DNA of 64,000 nt from Mycobacterium paraterrae (GTDB lineage Bacteria; Actinomycetota; Actinomycetes; Mycobacteriales; Mycobacteriaceae): the NCBI RefSeq assembly GCF_022430545.2, contig NZ_CP092488.2, positions 5,208,001 to 5,272,000 of the forward strand. The letters run 5' to 3'. Each line of letters opens with the position of its first letter. Positions within the stretch are counted from its first letter, which is position 1. Below, piece by piece: positions 32,938 through 41,747 of this stretch. The position numbers were made by a program, and so were the translations under genes. Under the pieces are notes generated by a model that searched no databases, was not told the origin of the DNA, and saw only the letters and a program-made list of their open reading frames with translations.

Positions 32938-34062
32938 ATGACGCTGACATCGGAAGTGGAAGCACGCACCCAGCCCGCCCAACGCAAGTACCGCGTGATC
33001 CAGTGGGGCATGGGCAATGTCGGCACGTTGGCATTGCGGCACTTTGCCCACAATCCCTTGTACGAGGTGGTCGGGGTGCTGTGCAATCGACCGGAGAAGG
33101 TTGGCAAGGACGCCGGCGAACTGGTCGGCGAAGCGCCCATCGGGGTGTTTGCGACCACCGACAAGTCCGCCCTGGAAGCGCTCGACGCCGACTGCGTGTT
33201 CTATGCACCGCTGTGGTCGGACGTCGACGAGATCTGCCGCCTGCTTCGTGGCGGAAAGAGTGTCGTGGCGTCCGGCGGTGCCTGGTGGCATCGGACAGAC
33301 ACCAACAGCGCCGACATCGACAAAATCGAGGCGGCTTGCCAGGCAGGCGGCACGTCCTTCCACGGCGGCGGGATCCACCCCGGCTATGCCGCGGATCTCC
33401 TCGTCCTGACGCTGGCCCGCATCGTCGGCAAGACCGACCACATCCACATCTATGAGTCAGTCAACTTCAACAAGGACACGCTGAAGTATCTCGACGAGAT
33501 GGGATTCGGAAAGACGCCCGCCGAGTTCGCCAAGGGCAATCTTTTTCAGGACGCCTGGACGCTGTTCGCGCAGTCGCTCTCGATGGTCGTCGAAGGACTG
33601 GGCAAGACCGTCGAGAAGTTCACCAGAGACGTCGAACTCGGTATCGCCACCCGCGACATTCCCTACGAGGGCACACCCGATATGGACATGCCCGGCCTCA
33701 AAGGGGTGATCAGGACGGGCACCGTCGCATCCCAGCACCACCTGTGGACGGCGTGGGTCGACGACCGGCCCTTCATCACCTTGCACGAGCTCTATGCGTT
33801 CACCGAGCACGACGCCATCGACCCCCGGCCCGACTGGGAGCCCTACTACCACTATCGCGTGGTCATCGAGGGCGATCCGGGCACCGAGTTGATCCTGCGC
33901 GGAAGCCCGGAAGCCCGCGAGCACGCCAAGCCCGGTTACATCGGATACGCGTGGACCGCGATGGAACCGGTGAACTCCATTCCGGCTATCTGCGACGCCG
34001 CGCCGGGATTCAAATCCCACGCCGACCTCGGGCTCATGACCGTTCGAGGAATCGTGCGCTGA
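32938..34062 (+). CDS. DapB-like NAD(P)-dependent (native amine dehydrogenase family) protein 5
   Basis: This 374-residue paralogue is the longest of the five. It has VIQWGMGNVGTLALRHF near 21-37 and PVNSIPAICDAAPGF near the C-terminus. The variable pocket segment reads GGAWWHRTDT. GAGGAG precedes the ATG. It is followed by the TetR gene at 34105, whose promoter carries an operator that is repeated in front of this gene. Confidence 0.87.
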   Translation: MTLTSEVEARTQPAQRKYRVIQWGMGNVGTLALRHFAHNPLYEVVGVLCNRPEKVGKDAGELVGEAPIGVFATTDKSALEALDADCVFYAPLWSDVDEICRLLRGGKSVVASGGAWWHRTDTNSADIDKIEAACQAGGTSFHGGGIHPGYAADLLVLTLARIVGKTDHIHIYESVNFNKDTLKYLDEMGFGKTPAEFAKGNLFQDAWTLFAQSLSMVVEGLGKTVEKFTRDVELGIATRDIPYEGTPDMDMPGLKGVIRTGTVASQHHLWTAWVDDRPFITLHELYAFTEHDAIDPRPDWEPYYHYRVVIEGDPGTELILRGSPEAREHAKPGYIGYAWTAMEPVNSIPAICDAAPGFKSHADLGLMTVRGIVR

Positions 34063-34070
34063 CCGCGCTC

Positions 34071-34089
34071 AACATACAGACCGAATGTT
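34071..34089. promoter_or_regulatory. Palindromic operator in front of TetR gene
   Basis: AACATACAGACCGAATGTT pairs 7 of 9 positions and is extended by flanking C (34070) and G (34090). It lies 15 bases before the ATG of the TetR gene, a typical autoregulatory place, and recurs at 32802. Confidence 0.65.
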
Positions 34090-34104
34090 GCTACGATCGT
34101 CGAC

Positions 34105-34737
34105 ATGGCGAAGCGCGGCGGAGCAGACATCGACCGGCGTGCCCGTGGCGATCAAACTCGCCGCGCGCTGGTCGACGCCGGTCGAGAACTGTTCGTAGCG
34201 CACGGGTTCTTCAACACCAGCATCAATGACCTTGTCACGAAATCGGGCGTCGGCACCCGGGGCGCCTTCTACCACCACTTCAAAGACAAGGCCGAACTGT
34301 TCCGAGCCGTGTTCGAAGACGTCGAGAACGACCTGACACTGCGCTCGATTGCGGCTCCCCCGCAGGGCGCCGATGCGTGGGAGCGACTCACCAGCGGGCT
34401 ACACGGATTCCTCGCCGCCGCACAGGAACCCGCGGTCCAACGGGTGATGCTCGTCGACGGGCCGGTGGTCCTCGGCTGGCAAACCCTGCGCGAAATCCAG
34501 GAGGGCAACAGCATCGCCCTGATCGACGAGGTGATACGCGAGGCGATCGCAGAGGGCGTGATCGACGATCAACCCGTTTCCGAGTTGACCCACATGATCG
34601 TCGCTGCGCTCGAGGAGGCCTCGCTTCTGGTCGCGCATGCCGCGGATCCGAACAAAGCGCGCCGGCGGGCCGCGAAAATCCTCGACCGCCTCCTGCTCGC
34701 TTTCGCCGCCGAACCCCGAAACGCTTTGCCGCGGTGA
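34105..34737 (+). CDS. TetR-family transcriptional regulator
   Basis: This 210-residue TetR protein has its helix-turn-helix at about 39-58 (INDLVTKSGVGTRGAFYHHF), followed by a TetR C-terminal domain with GPVVLGWQTLREIQEGNSIALIDEVI, a layout known from AcrR/MtrR-like repressors. It lies 42 bases after amine-dehydrogenase-like gene 5. The palindrome just before its start suggests autoregulation. The copy at 32802 suggests that it also controls the divergent genes there. Confidence 0.92.
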   Translation: MAKRGGADIDRRARGDQTRRALVDAGRELFVAHGFFNTSINDLVTKSGVGTRGAFYHHFKDKAELFRAVFEDVENDLTLRSIAAPPQGADAWERLTSGLHGFLAAAQEPAVQRVMLVDGPVVLGWQTLREIQEGNSIALIDEVIREAIAEGVIDDQPVSELTHMIVAALEEASLLVAHAADPNKARRRAAKILDRLLLAFAAEPRNALPR

Positions 34738-34774
34738 TTGTCTGCTGCCCGTTGTGGGCCGCCCATGCTCAACT

Positions 34775-34790
34775 GTAAACGTGTATTTAC
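34775..34790. promoter_or_regulatory. Inverted repeat GTAAA-N6-TTTAC before the amidohydrolase operon
   Basis: GTAAACGTGTATTTAC has 5-base arms in an AT-rich stretch (34771-34820) that holds the promoter of the amidohydrolase/SDR/ALDH/ADH operon. It could be an operator or part of the promoter. It does not match the other palindromes of the window. Confidence 0.4.
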
Positions 34791-34856
34791 GCTAAGTGAA
34801 TATAGTTCCTCCGCTCTACTGATAATCTCGCTCTCAACCTCTGCGCAAGGAGACCC

Positions 34857-36137
34857 ATGCAGCCCGAAGACATGATCCTGGTGAGCGTCGACGACCATCT
34901 CGTGGAGCCGCCAAACCTCTTCGAGGGCAGGGTCCCCGCGAAATACGCCGACGAGGCACCGCGAGTCATCCGCCAGCCCAACGGCTCGGAAGTGTGGACA
35001 TTCAATGGTGCGATCGTTCCCAACATCGGCCTCAACGCCGTGGCGGGCCGCCCCCGCGAGGAGTACGGCATCGAACCGACCGCCTTCGACGAGATGCGGC
35101 CCGGTTGCTATGACATCCACGAACGGATCAAGGACATGGATGCCGGCGGCGTGCTCGGATCGATGTGTTTCCCGTCCTTCCCCGGCTTCGCCGGCAGACT
35201 CTTCGCCACACACTCCGACAAAGACCTCGCGCTCGCCGTCACCCAGGCCTACAACGATTGGCACATCGACGAGTGGTGCGGGTCCTACCCGGGGCGCTTC
35301 CTGCCGATGGGACTTCCCGTGTTGTGGGACCCCGAGCTGTGCGCCAAGGAGATTCGCCGCAACGCCGAAAAAGGCTGCCATTCGGTCACATTCACCGAAA
35401 ACCCAGCGACGCTCGGGTTCCCCAGCTTCCACGACGACTACTGGGACCCGATGTGGCGAGCCCTGTCGGACACCGACACCGTGCTCTCCGTTCACCTCGG
35501 CTCGTCGGGCAAGATCACGATGACCGCCGACAACGCACCCATCGACGTGATGATCACACTGCAGCCGATGAACGTCTGTTCGGCGGCCGCCGACCTGCTG
35601 TGGTCACGGGTGATCAAAGAGTTCCCGAACGTCCGCTTCGCGCTGTCCGAAGGCGGCACGGGCTGGATCCCCTACTTCATCGATCGTCTCGACCGCACCT
35701 ACGAGATGCACCACCTGTGGACCGGACAGGACTTCGGTAACCGGCTACCCAGCGAGGTCTTCCGGGAACGATTCCTCACCTGTTTCATCGCCGACCCGAT
35801 CGGGATCAAGCTGCGCCACGACATCGGCATCGACAACATCGCCTGGGAATGCGACTACCCGCACTCCGACTCGTCGTGGCCGGCGGCGGCCGAGGAGTTG
35901 GCCTACGTGATGAGTGGACTGCCCGACGACGAGGTCAACAAGATCACCTACGAAAACGCCTGCCGGTGGTACTCGTTCGACCCCTTCGAACATCGCACCC
36001 GCGAACAGTGCACGGTCGGTGCGTTGCGCACCGAGGCCGGCGACCATGACGTCGAGATCCGCAGCTTCGACCACGGCCGATTCGAGCGCACTGCGGGCGC
36101 AACCCTCGGCTCGGTTAGCGCCAAACTCAATGTCTGA
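34857..36137 (+). CDS. Amidohydrolase-family (ACMSD-like) metal-dependent hydrolase/decarboxylase
   Basis: This TIM-barrel protein of 426 residues belongs to the amidohydrolase-2 family. Metal-binding positions are the N-terminal D-x-H (Asp12, His14 in VDDHLVEPP), His in LSVHLGSSG and Asp in CDYPHSDSSWP. Members hydrolyse C-N or C-C bonds or decarboxylate, and related mycobacterial proteins are common in steroid and terpenoid clusters without known substrates. AAGGAG precedes the ATG. It starts an operon of four tightly spaced genes and overlaps the next SDR by 8 bases. Confidence 0.9.
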   Translation: MQPEDMILVSVDDHLVEPPNLFEGRVPAKYADEAPRVIRQPNGSEVWTFNGAIVPNIGLNAVAGRPREEYGIEPTAFDEMRPGCYDIHERIKDMDAGGVLGSMCFPSFPGFAGRLFATHSDKDLALAVTQAYNDWHIDEWCGSYPGRFLPMGLPVLWDPELCAKEIRRNAEKGCHSVTFTENPATLGFPSFHDDYWDPMWRALSDTDTVLSVHLGSSGKITMTADNAPIDVMITLQPMNVCSAAADLLWSRVIKEFPNVRFALSEGGTGWIPYFIDRLDRTYEMHHLWTGQDFGNRLPSEVFRERFLTCFIADPIGIKLRHDIGIDNIAWECDYPHSDSSWPAAAEELAYVMSGLPDDEVNKITYENACRWYSFDPFEHRTREQCTVGALRTEAGDHDVEIRSFDHGRFERTAGATLGSVSAKLNV

Positions 36138-36924
36138 CAACGCTAAACCGCCGCTGCGCGTTGCAATCGTCGGTGCCTCCGCCGGTCTCGGGAGGTGCAT
36201 CGGCACCGGACTCGCGCAACGCGGTGCGCATGTGGCGCTGCTGGCACGTCGCTACGACAGGTTGGTCGACGCGGCCAAGGAGGCCGGCAACGGCGCCGTC
36301 GCGGTCGCCTGCGACGTCACCCGCGCCGACACCTGCGAGGCGGCGATGGCCGAAGTGGTCGGTGCCCTCGGCGGTCTCGACGCTCTGGTGTACACCACCG
36401 GCATGGGTGTGCTTTCGCCGCTGCGCGACATGACCGCCGAGCAATGGGCGCAGATGTTCGCCACCAATGTGACCGGCGCATCGCTGATCACCGCCGCCGC
36501 CGCGCCACACCTGGCCGCCGCCGCGGGCACGGCGGTGTACCTGTCGTCACTGAGTGCGTCCTACACCACGCCGTGGCCCATGCTTGGGGCCTACTCGGTG
36601 ACCAAATCCGCACTCGACAAGCTCGTCGAGGCCTGGCGCATCGAGCACCCGGAGATCGGCTTCACCCGTCTCGCCGTCGGCGACAGCCTCGGCGGCAAAG
36701 GTGACGCCCAGACCGAGTTCAACAAAAGCTGGGACCCCGATGTCTTGGAGTCCGCCATCAGATACTGGATGGACAACAAGTACATGGTCGGTGGCCTTGT
36801 CGACGCCGAGCATCTCACCGACGTCGTCGACTCCGTCATCCGTTGCGGTAACAGCAGTTTCATCCCCTATCTCACGCTGGCGCCGCGCGCCTCCGACGCT
36901 GTGAAGGAACTTCGGCAATGGTGA
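36130..36924 (+). CDS. Short-chain dehydrogenase/reductase
   Basis: This 264-residue SDR has the loop GASAGLG (15-21), Ser139/140, Tyr155 and Lys159. The segment WRIEHPEIGF after the active site and the lack of a DGG end place it with the SDRs at 23544 and 49512. Start at ATG 36130, overlapping the amidohydrolase by 8 bases. It ends 7 bases inside the next aldehyde dehydrogenase gene. Confidence 0.9.
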   Translation: MSDNAKPPLRVAIVGASAGLGRCIGTGLAQRGAHVALLARRYDRLVDAAKEAGNGAVAVACDVTRADTCEAAMAEVVGALGGLDALVYTTGMGVLSPLRDMTAEQWAQMFATNVTGASLITAAAAPHLAAAAGTAVYLSSLSASYTTPWPMLGAYSVTKSALDKLVEAWRIEHPEIGFTRLAVGDSLGGKGDAQTEFNKSWDPDVLESAIRYWMDNKYMVGGLVDAEHLTDVVDSVIRCGNSSFIPYLTLAPRASDAVKELRQW

Positions 36925-38390
36925 ATCACGAACCCCGGATGCTGATCGACGGCAAGCTCGTCGAATCCGAGACCGGTCGCCAATTCGACAACATCAATCC
37001 GGCCACCGAAGAGGTTCTCGGCAGCACCTACGACGCAACCCGCGCCGACATGGAGCGCGCAATTGCCGCGGCGCGGCACGCGTTCGACAACACCGATTGG
37101 TCACGTAACGGCGAAGCGCGCGCCGCCGGTCTGCGCCAGCTCCAAGAGGCGCTGCAAGCCGAACGCGAAGACCTTCGCAGCGAACTCATCTCGGAAGTCG
37201 GCTGCCCCCTGCTGTCGACGTATGGACCCCAGCTCGACGTGCCGCTCAACGAGGCGCTGACCTGGCCCGCTGACATGATCAGCCAGTTCTCTTGGAAGCG
37301 TTCGCTTCCCGACAAGGACGCGTTCGGCATGGGCAGCCTCACCACGCGTGAAGTGTGGAAAGAGCCGATCGGCGTCGTGGGTGTCATCACGCCGTGGAAC
37401 TTCCCGCTCGAGATCATCCTCAACAAGATCGGGCCGATTCTCGCGATGGGCAACACCTGTGTCTTGAAGCCCGCCCCCGACACACCGTGGAACGCCACCC
37501 GCATCGGCCGTATTATCGCCGAGCACACCGACATTCCGCCCGGCGTCATCAACATCGTCCCCTCCTCAGACCACCTTGTCGGCGAGGTCATTTCGACCTC
37601 TCCACTGGTGGACATGGTCGCCTTCACCGGCTCGACAGCCACCGGCAGACGGATCATGGCTGCGGCGTCAGAAACGGTGAAACCCACCTTCCTCGAGCTC
37701 GGCGGCAAGTCTGTCTATCTGATTCTCGACGAGGACGGCGACATCAGCGGTGCGGTCGGCGGTAGCGCCTTCATCTGCATGCACGCTGGGCAAGGGTGCG
37801 CGATGCCCACCCGGCTGCTGGTGCCCAACACACGCTACGACGAAGCCGTCGAGATCGTCACGGCGGCAATGCAGAAGAACAAGTACGGTGACCCCACCGA
37901 CCCTTCGGTGCTCCAGGGGCCGTTGGTCTCCAAAAAGCAGCACGAGCGGGTTCTGGGCTACATCGAGAAGGGCCGGCAGGAAGGTGCGCGCCTGGTAACG
38001 GGCGGCGGGGTTCCCAAGCATCTGCCGAAGGGTTACTTCGTCGAGCCGACCGTCTTCGCGAACGTCGACAACAAGATGACGATCGCCCAGGAGGAGATCT
38101 TCGGCCCGGTGCTGTCGGTGATCGGTTTCGACGGCGACGACGATGCTGTGCGGATTGCCAACGAATCCATCTACGGGCTGTCAGGGGTGGTGTTCGCCAG
38201 CGACCTCGAGCGTGCAAAGTCGGTGGCGAGCCGGATCAGAACCGGGACGCTCGGCATCAACGGGGGGCTCTGGTACGGCGCAGACGCGCCGTTCGGTGGC
38301 TACAAGCAATCGGGCATCGGCCGGCAATGCGGCATCGAGGGGCTCGAAATCTTCACGCAGACAAAGACTGTCGGCTGGCCGGCCGCCTGA
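36918..38390 (+). CDS. NAD(P)-dependent aldehyde dehydrogenase
   Basis: This 490-residue ALDH has PWNFP with Asn161, Glu260 in LELGG and the nucleophile Cys294 in GQGC, so it should be active. It follows an SDR and precedes an alcohol dehydrogenase in the same operon, so alcohol to aldehyde to acid can be completed by these two neighbours. It is a separate branch from the ALDH at 1868-3328. Confidence 0.93.
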   Translation: MVNHEPRMLIDGKLVESETGRQFDNINPATEEVLGSTYDATRADMERAIAAARHAFDNTDWSRNGEARAAGLRQLQEALQAEREDLRSELISEVGCPLLSTYGPQLDVPLNEALTWPADMISQFSWKRSLPDKDAFGMGSLTTREVWKEPIGVVGVITPWNFPLEIILNKIGPILAMGNTCVLKPAPDTPWNATRIGRIIAEHTDIPPGVINIVPSSDHLVGEVISTSPLVDMVAFTGSTATGRRIMAAASETVKPTFLELGGKSVYLILDEDGDISGAVGGSAFICMHAGQGCAMPTRLLVPNTRYDEAVEIVTAAMQKNKYGDPTDPSVLQGPLVSKKQHERVLGYIEKGRQEGARLVTGGGVPKHLPKGYFVEPTVFANVDNKMTIAQEEIFGPVLSVIGFDGDDDAVRIANESIYGLSGVVFASDLERAKSVASRIRTGTLGINGGLWYGADAPFGGYKQSGIGRQCGIEGLEIFTQTKTVGWPAA

Positions 38391-38418
38391 CCAGACTCCC
38401 CCTGACGAAAGAGGCACG

Positions 38419-39582
38419 ATGAAGTCCAAAGCAGCGGTGTTGCGCGGCGTCGGCATTGACTGGGAGGTCACCGAGGTCGATCTCGACCCTCCTCACGCGG
38501 GCGAAGTTCTCGTCAAGATGGCGTATGCCGGCATTTGCCATTCCGACGAGCACTTCTACACCGGCGACAGTGTGCCGGGCGCGGACATGGAAGAGATGAT
38601 GCGGGCCGCGGGCGTCGATGTGCCGGAGTGGTTCCCCATGCTCGGCGGCCATGAGGGCTCTGGCGTCGTCGAGGCGGTCGGGCCCGAGGTCCACACGCTC
38701 GCACCGGGTGACCACGTCGCCGTCTCGTTCTTCCCGGCGTGCGGTCGCTGTCGGTGGTGCGTGACTGGTCACACCTACCTGTGCGACGTCGGGGCGGACG
38801 TCTACAGCAAGGCGATGACGACCGATGGGACCTGCCGGCGGCATCTCAACGGTGAGAACCTGATGGCGATGATGCAGGTCGGCACCTTCTCCGAATACGT
38901 TGTGGCATCGGAGCGCTCGCTGGTCAAGATCAACGACTGGATCCCCCTGGAAGCCGCATCGCTGGTTTCCTGCGGTGTGACAACAGGTTTCGGCTCAGGT
39001 TCGGTCGCCGCCGGTACCGAGGCCGGTGACACCGTGGTGGTGATCGGGGTCGGCGGTATCGGGATGAACGCCGTCCAGGGCGCCAAGGTCGCCGGAGCCA
39101 AACACATCGTCGCCGTCGACCCCAGCGAGATCAAGCGAAGCCTCGCACCGACTTTCGGAGCCACCCACACCGCCGTCGACGCCGGCGCCGCTCTCGAGCT
39201 GGTCAAGGAGATCACCTGGGGCGTCATGGCCGACCGGGTCGTCCTAACTCCCGGAGTGGTGCCACCGGACTTGATCATGCTGGGCATGATGCTGCTCCGC
39301 AAGGGCGGCACGTGCGTGCTGACCGGCATGGCGAAGATCACCGACATGAACGTGCCGCTGATTTTGACCGACATGGTCAGCTCCTGCAAAACGCTCAAGG
39401 GCGTGCTCTACGGCGAGATGAACCCCCGCGAGGCGATGCCGAAACTATTGGCGATGTACGAGGCGGGCCAGATCAAACTCGACGAACTGGTCACCCAGAC
39501 ATACAAACTCGACGACATCAACGAGGCCATGAAAGACCTGCGCGCCGGCAATAACATCCGCGGCGTGATCGCGTTCAATTAG
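38419..39582 (+). CDS. NDMA-dependent type zinc alcohol dehydrogenase
   Basis: This 387-residue medium-chain alcohol dehydrogenase has the catalytic zinc ligand Cys40, the GGHEG motif (His78) and four structural zinc cysteines (Cys108, 111, 114, 122). The long insertion DSVPGADMEEMMRAAGVDVP and the overall layout match the NDMA-dependent alcohol dehydrogenase family associated with mycofactocin. That family keeps NAD(H) bound and passes electrons to mycofactocin. Start at ATG 38419 after GAAAGAGG. It should feed the aldehyde dehydrogenase upstream. Confidence 0.9.
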   Translation: MKSKAAVLRGVGIDWEVTEVDLDPPHAGEVLVKMAYAGICHSDEHFYTGDSVPGADMEEMMRAAGVDVPEWFPMLGGHEGSGVVEAVGPEVHTLAPGDHVAVSFFPACGRCRWCVTGHTYLCDVGADVYSKAMTTDGTCRRHLNGENLMAMMQVGTFSEYVVASERSLVKINDWIPLEAASLVSCGVTTGFGSGSVAAGTEAGDTVVVIGVGGIGMNAVQGAKVAGAKHIVAVDPSEIKRSLAPTFGATHTAVDAGAALELVKEITWGVMADRVVLTPGVVPPDLIMLGMMLLRKGGTCVLTGMAKITDMNVPLILTDMVSSCKTLKGVLYGEMNPREAMPKLLAMYEAGQIKLDELVTQTYKLDDINEAMKDLRAGNNIRGVIAFN

Positions 39583-39620
39583 GCCGCACCCGCAGGGGCC
39601 AACGACGGAGGTTTTCACCC

Positions 39621-40187
39621 GTGAGATCAGCGGCAACCCGGGCCGACCACTCTCTTGACGCTGAGCCGATCGGTCGCGCGACTCGGCCTCGTCTTCTTGT
39701 GCTCGGAGACAACGAGTCTGAAGTGGTGGGTGCAGCGGGAGGACTGATCTTTGACTGGTCGTCCGGGGGCTGGGACGTCGTGGTGTGTCTAGCCGCGTCG
39801 GGCGATGAGAGGCCGTTGCGGATACTCGGCGTCACGTCCACGTCAGTGACGAGCGTCGACACCCTCCGGGAGGGTGCGCAGTGGCCCGACGCGATCATCG
39901 TGTCGCCACATGTCTACCGCGACAACATCGCAGTGCGTGACTATTTCACCCGAGCACTGCTGCGCAGCCAAGCAACCACCGCGATGTTCGGCGACGAGTG
40001 GCCCGTGGGGCTCGGCAAGAACATCGGGCAGGTGGCGTATCAGCTTGGTCCCGCCGCCCGCGCCTTCAAGCGTCAGGCGATGCTCGCGGCCGGGCTGACA
40101 CCGACAGTGGTGGCCGCTGTAGAAACGCTACGCGGTCGTCGGCGAGATCTTGCTTCGGACCGTTTCGTCGCCGCCGCATCGGTGTAG
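39621..40187 (+). CDS. Uncharacterised protein, possible degenerate LmbE/PIG-L fold
   Basis: I do not recognise this 188-residue protein firmly. Its pattern resembles the LmbE/PIG-L deacetylase fold. LLVLGDNESEVVGAAGGLIFDW sits where the zinc motif HPDDE followed by GAGG would be, VVVCLAASGDERPLRILGV resembles the next strand and helix, and WPDAIIVSPHVYRDNIAVRDYF lies where PD-x-H-x-D-H would be. The histidine and DD residues are lost, so zinc binding is unlikely. It lies 38 bases after the alcohol dehydrogenase and probably ends that operon. The start shown follows GGAGG with TTTTCACCC as spacer. Confidence 0.6.
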   Translation: MRSAATRADHSLDAEPIGRATRPRLLVLGDNESEVVGAAGGLIFDWSSGGWDVVVCLAASGDERPLRILGVTSTSVTSVDTLREGAQWPDAIIVSPHVYRDNIAVRDYFTRALLRSQATTAMFGDEWPVGLGKNIGQVAYQLGPAARAFKRQAMLAAGLTPTVVAAVETLRGRRRDLASDRFVAAASV

Positions 40188-40257
40188 AGCGTCCGACACC
40201 CTCGGTCACTGATGTGATCGCGGCTGAATGTACTGGCGGAATTGTCGCGGTGAGAAA

Positions 40258-40431
40258 ATGAGCACGGTAATTCGCATCGATAAGCACTGGTCAGCGCGCA
40301 TCGCTGCGAAAAACGAGGCCGCCGAGCGCAACGCTACGTTCGCATGTTTGCCGCCGCGTATTGATTTCGTCTCGACACCCCGAGAACCTGAGTCGGTGAA
40401 GACCCGTTCTCGGCTTGCTGCAAACCAATGA
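40258..40431 (+). CDS. Possible small leader protein before P450
   Basis: This 57-codon frame begins ATGAGCACGG and ends with a TGA that overlaps the ATG of the P450 (ATGA), as real coupled genes do in this cluster. The product is basic, with no recognised domain. Support is limited to the overlap, and it may be chance. The rest of the 40188-40427 gap shows no other gene. Confidence 0.3.
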   Translation: MSTVIRIDKHWSARIAAKNEAAERNATFACLPPRIDFVSTPREPESVKTRSRLAANQ

Positions 40432-41732
40432 GTCTCGCCGCCCGGGCGCGTAATGCGTCAGCGCTGGCCGATCCGCTGGCCAGCGCCATCCGAATGAACA
40501 TCGGCGGGGCAATCCGCACTCGCAGACGGGGACTTCGAGGGTGGACCGGAGCCGTCAACACCGATTACGACCCGCTCGACCCGGCTACTGCCGCGCAGCC
40601 TCACGAAGCCTATCGAGCGCTGCACAACGGTGGACGGGTGCATTACAACCCTCGGCGCGCTACGTGGATCCTGCATCGGCTCGAGGACGTCCGAGCCGCA
40701 CTGCGCGACACCGACTTCGTCACCAGCAGCCAGGGTGTGACCCGAATGCGGATCGCCGCCGACCTGGTCGTCGTCACCGACGGTGAGCAGCACAGCAGGT
40801 TACGCAAACAGGTCCAACCGGCGTTCACCAAGCGCGCGTTGGACAGCTGGCACGACATCGTCGACAAGCTTGCTGTCGAACTCGTCGACACGATGATCGC
40901 CAATCCCGGCGGCGACGCGGTGCAGCTGCTGACGATCCCCATGCCGTTGCGGGTCATCGCCGCCATACTCGGCGTCCCCGACAGCGACATCGCTGACTTT
41001 CGTCGTTGGTCCGAACGCAGTGTGCAGGTGATCGACTTCGTTCCCACGCCAAAGGGAATGCTGAAGGTCGCGAAATCATTGGGCGGCGCCATCGCGCTGC
41101 GACGCTATTTCTTGCAGCAGCTCTCCGCCGGGCACCTCAAAGACTCCGACACCGTGCTGGGCCGCTTGGTCGAACACAACACCGAAGGTTCGTTGACCGA
41201 CGATCAGCTGTTTCTCATCGCGATCCTGTTGCTCATCGCCGGAAACGAAACCACCACAAACCTTCTCGGCGGCATGCTCGACACCTTGGCCAATGATCCG
41301 GCGCTGTTCGACAGACTCCGGGCCGAACCCGAGTTGATTCCGATGGCTATCGAAGAACAGCTCCGTTACACCTCCCCCATCCAAAACCTGTATCGCTACA
41401 CCCGGGCGGACTACCGGGTCGGGTCGGTGACGATTCCGGAGGGTTCACGCGTGCTGTTGTCCTTCGGCGCCGCCAACCGTGATCCCCTCGTTTTCGACGA
41501 CCCGGACACCTACCGCGTCGACCGCAATCCGCGAATGCACGTCGCGTTCGGCTACGGCGCCCACATGTGTCTCGGTGCGCCGTTGGCCCGGCTCGAGGCA
41601 CACGCCGTGCTGAGGGAACTCGTCAACCGGGTCTCGCAGATCACTCCGACCGCTCCCCCGACCTGGTCGACCAACAGCTCACTACGTGGACCGACGTTCT
41701 TGCCATTGACCTTGAAGGCGGCAAGCGGCTAG
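40428..41732 (+). CDS. Cytochrome P450 with extended N-terminus
   Basis: This 434-residue P450 has AGNETT (271-276), ExxR at Glu310/Arg313 and FGYGAHMCLG with Cys381. About 45 residues precede the usual start of the fold. They contain many Arg and Ala (SAIRMNIGGAIRTRRRGLRGW) and could form an amphipathic helix. It may be translated together with the small upstream frame. It is convergent with the hydrolase at 41748. Confidence 0.92.
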   Translation: MSLAARARNASALADPLASAIRMNIGGAIRTRRRGLRGWTGAVNTDYDPLDPATAAQPHEAYRALHNGGRVHYNPRRATWILHRLEDVRAALRDTDFVTSSQGVTRMRIAADLVVVTDGEQHSRLRKQVQPAFTKRALDSWHDIVDKLAVELVDTMIANPGGDAVQLLTIPMPLRVIAAILGVPDSDIADFRRWSERSVQVIDFVPTPKGMLKVAKSLGGAIALRRYFLQQLSAGHLKDSDTVLGRLVEHNTEGSLTDDQLFLIAILLLIAGNETTTNLLGGMLDTLANDPALFDRLRAEPELIPMAIEEQLRYTSPIQNLYRYTRADYRVGSVTIPEGSRVLLSFGAANRDPLVFDDPDTYRVDRNPRMHVAFGYGAHMCLGAPLARLEAHAVLRELVNRVSQITPTAPPTWSTNSSLRGPTFLPLTLKAASG

Positions 41733-41747
41733 CTGGGTGAAGAATCG

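Noticed and set aside
32796..33164. 123-residue N-terminal extension of the binding-protein gene
   Set aside because: It would run through the operator-like site and antisense to the start of the 32938 gene, and its sequence has no signal-peptide pattern.
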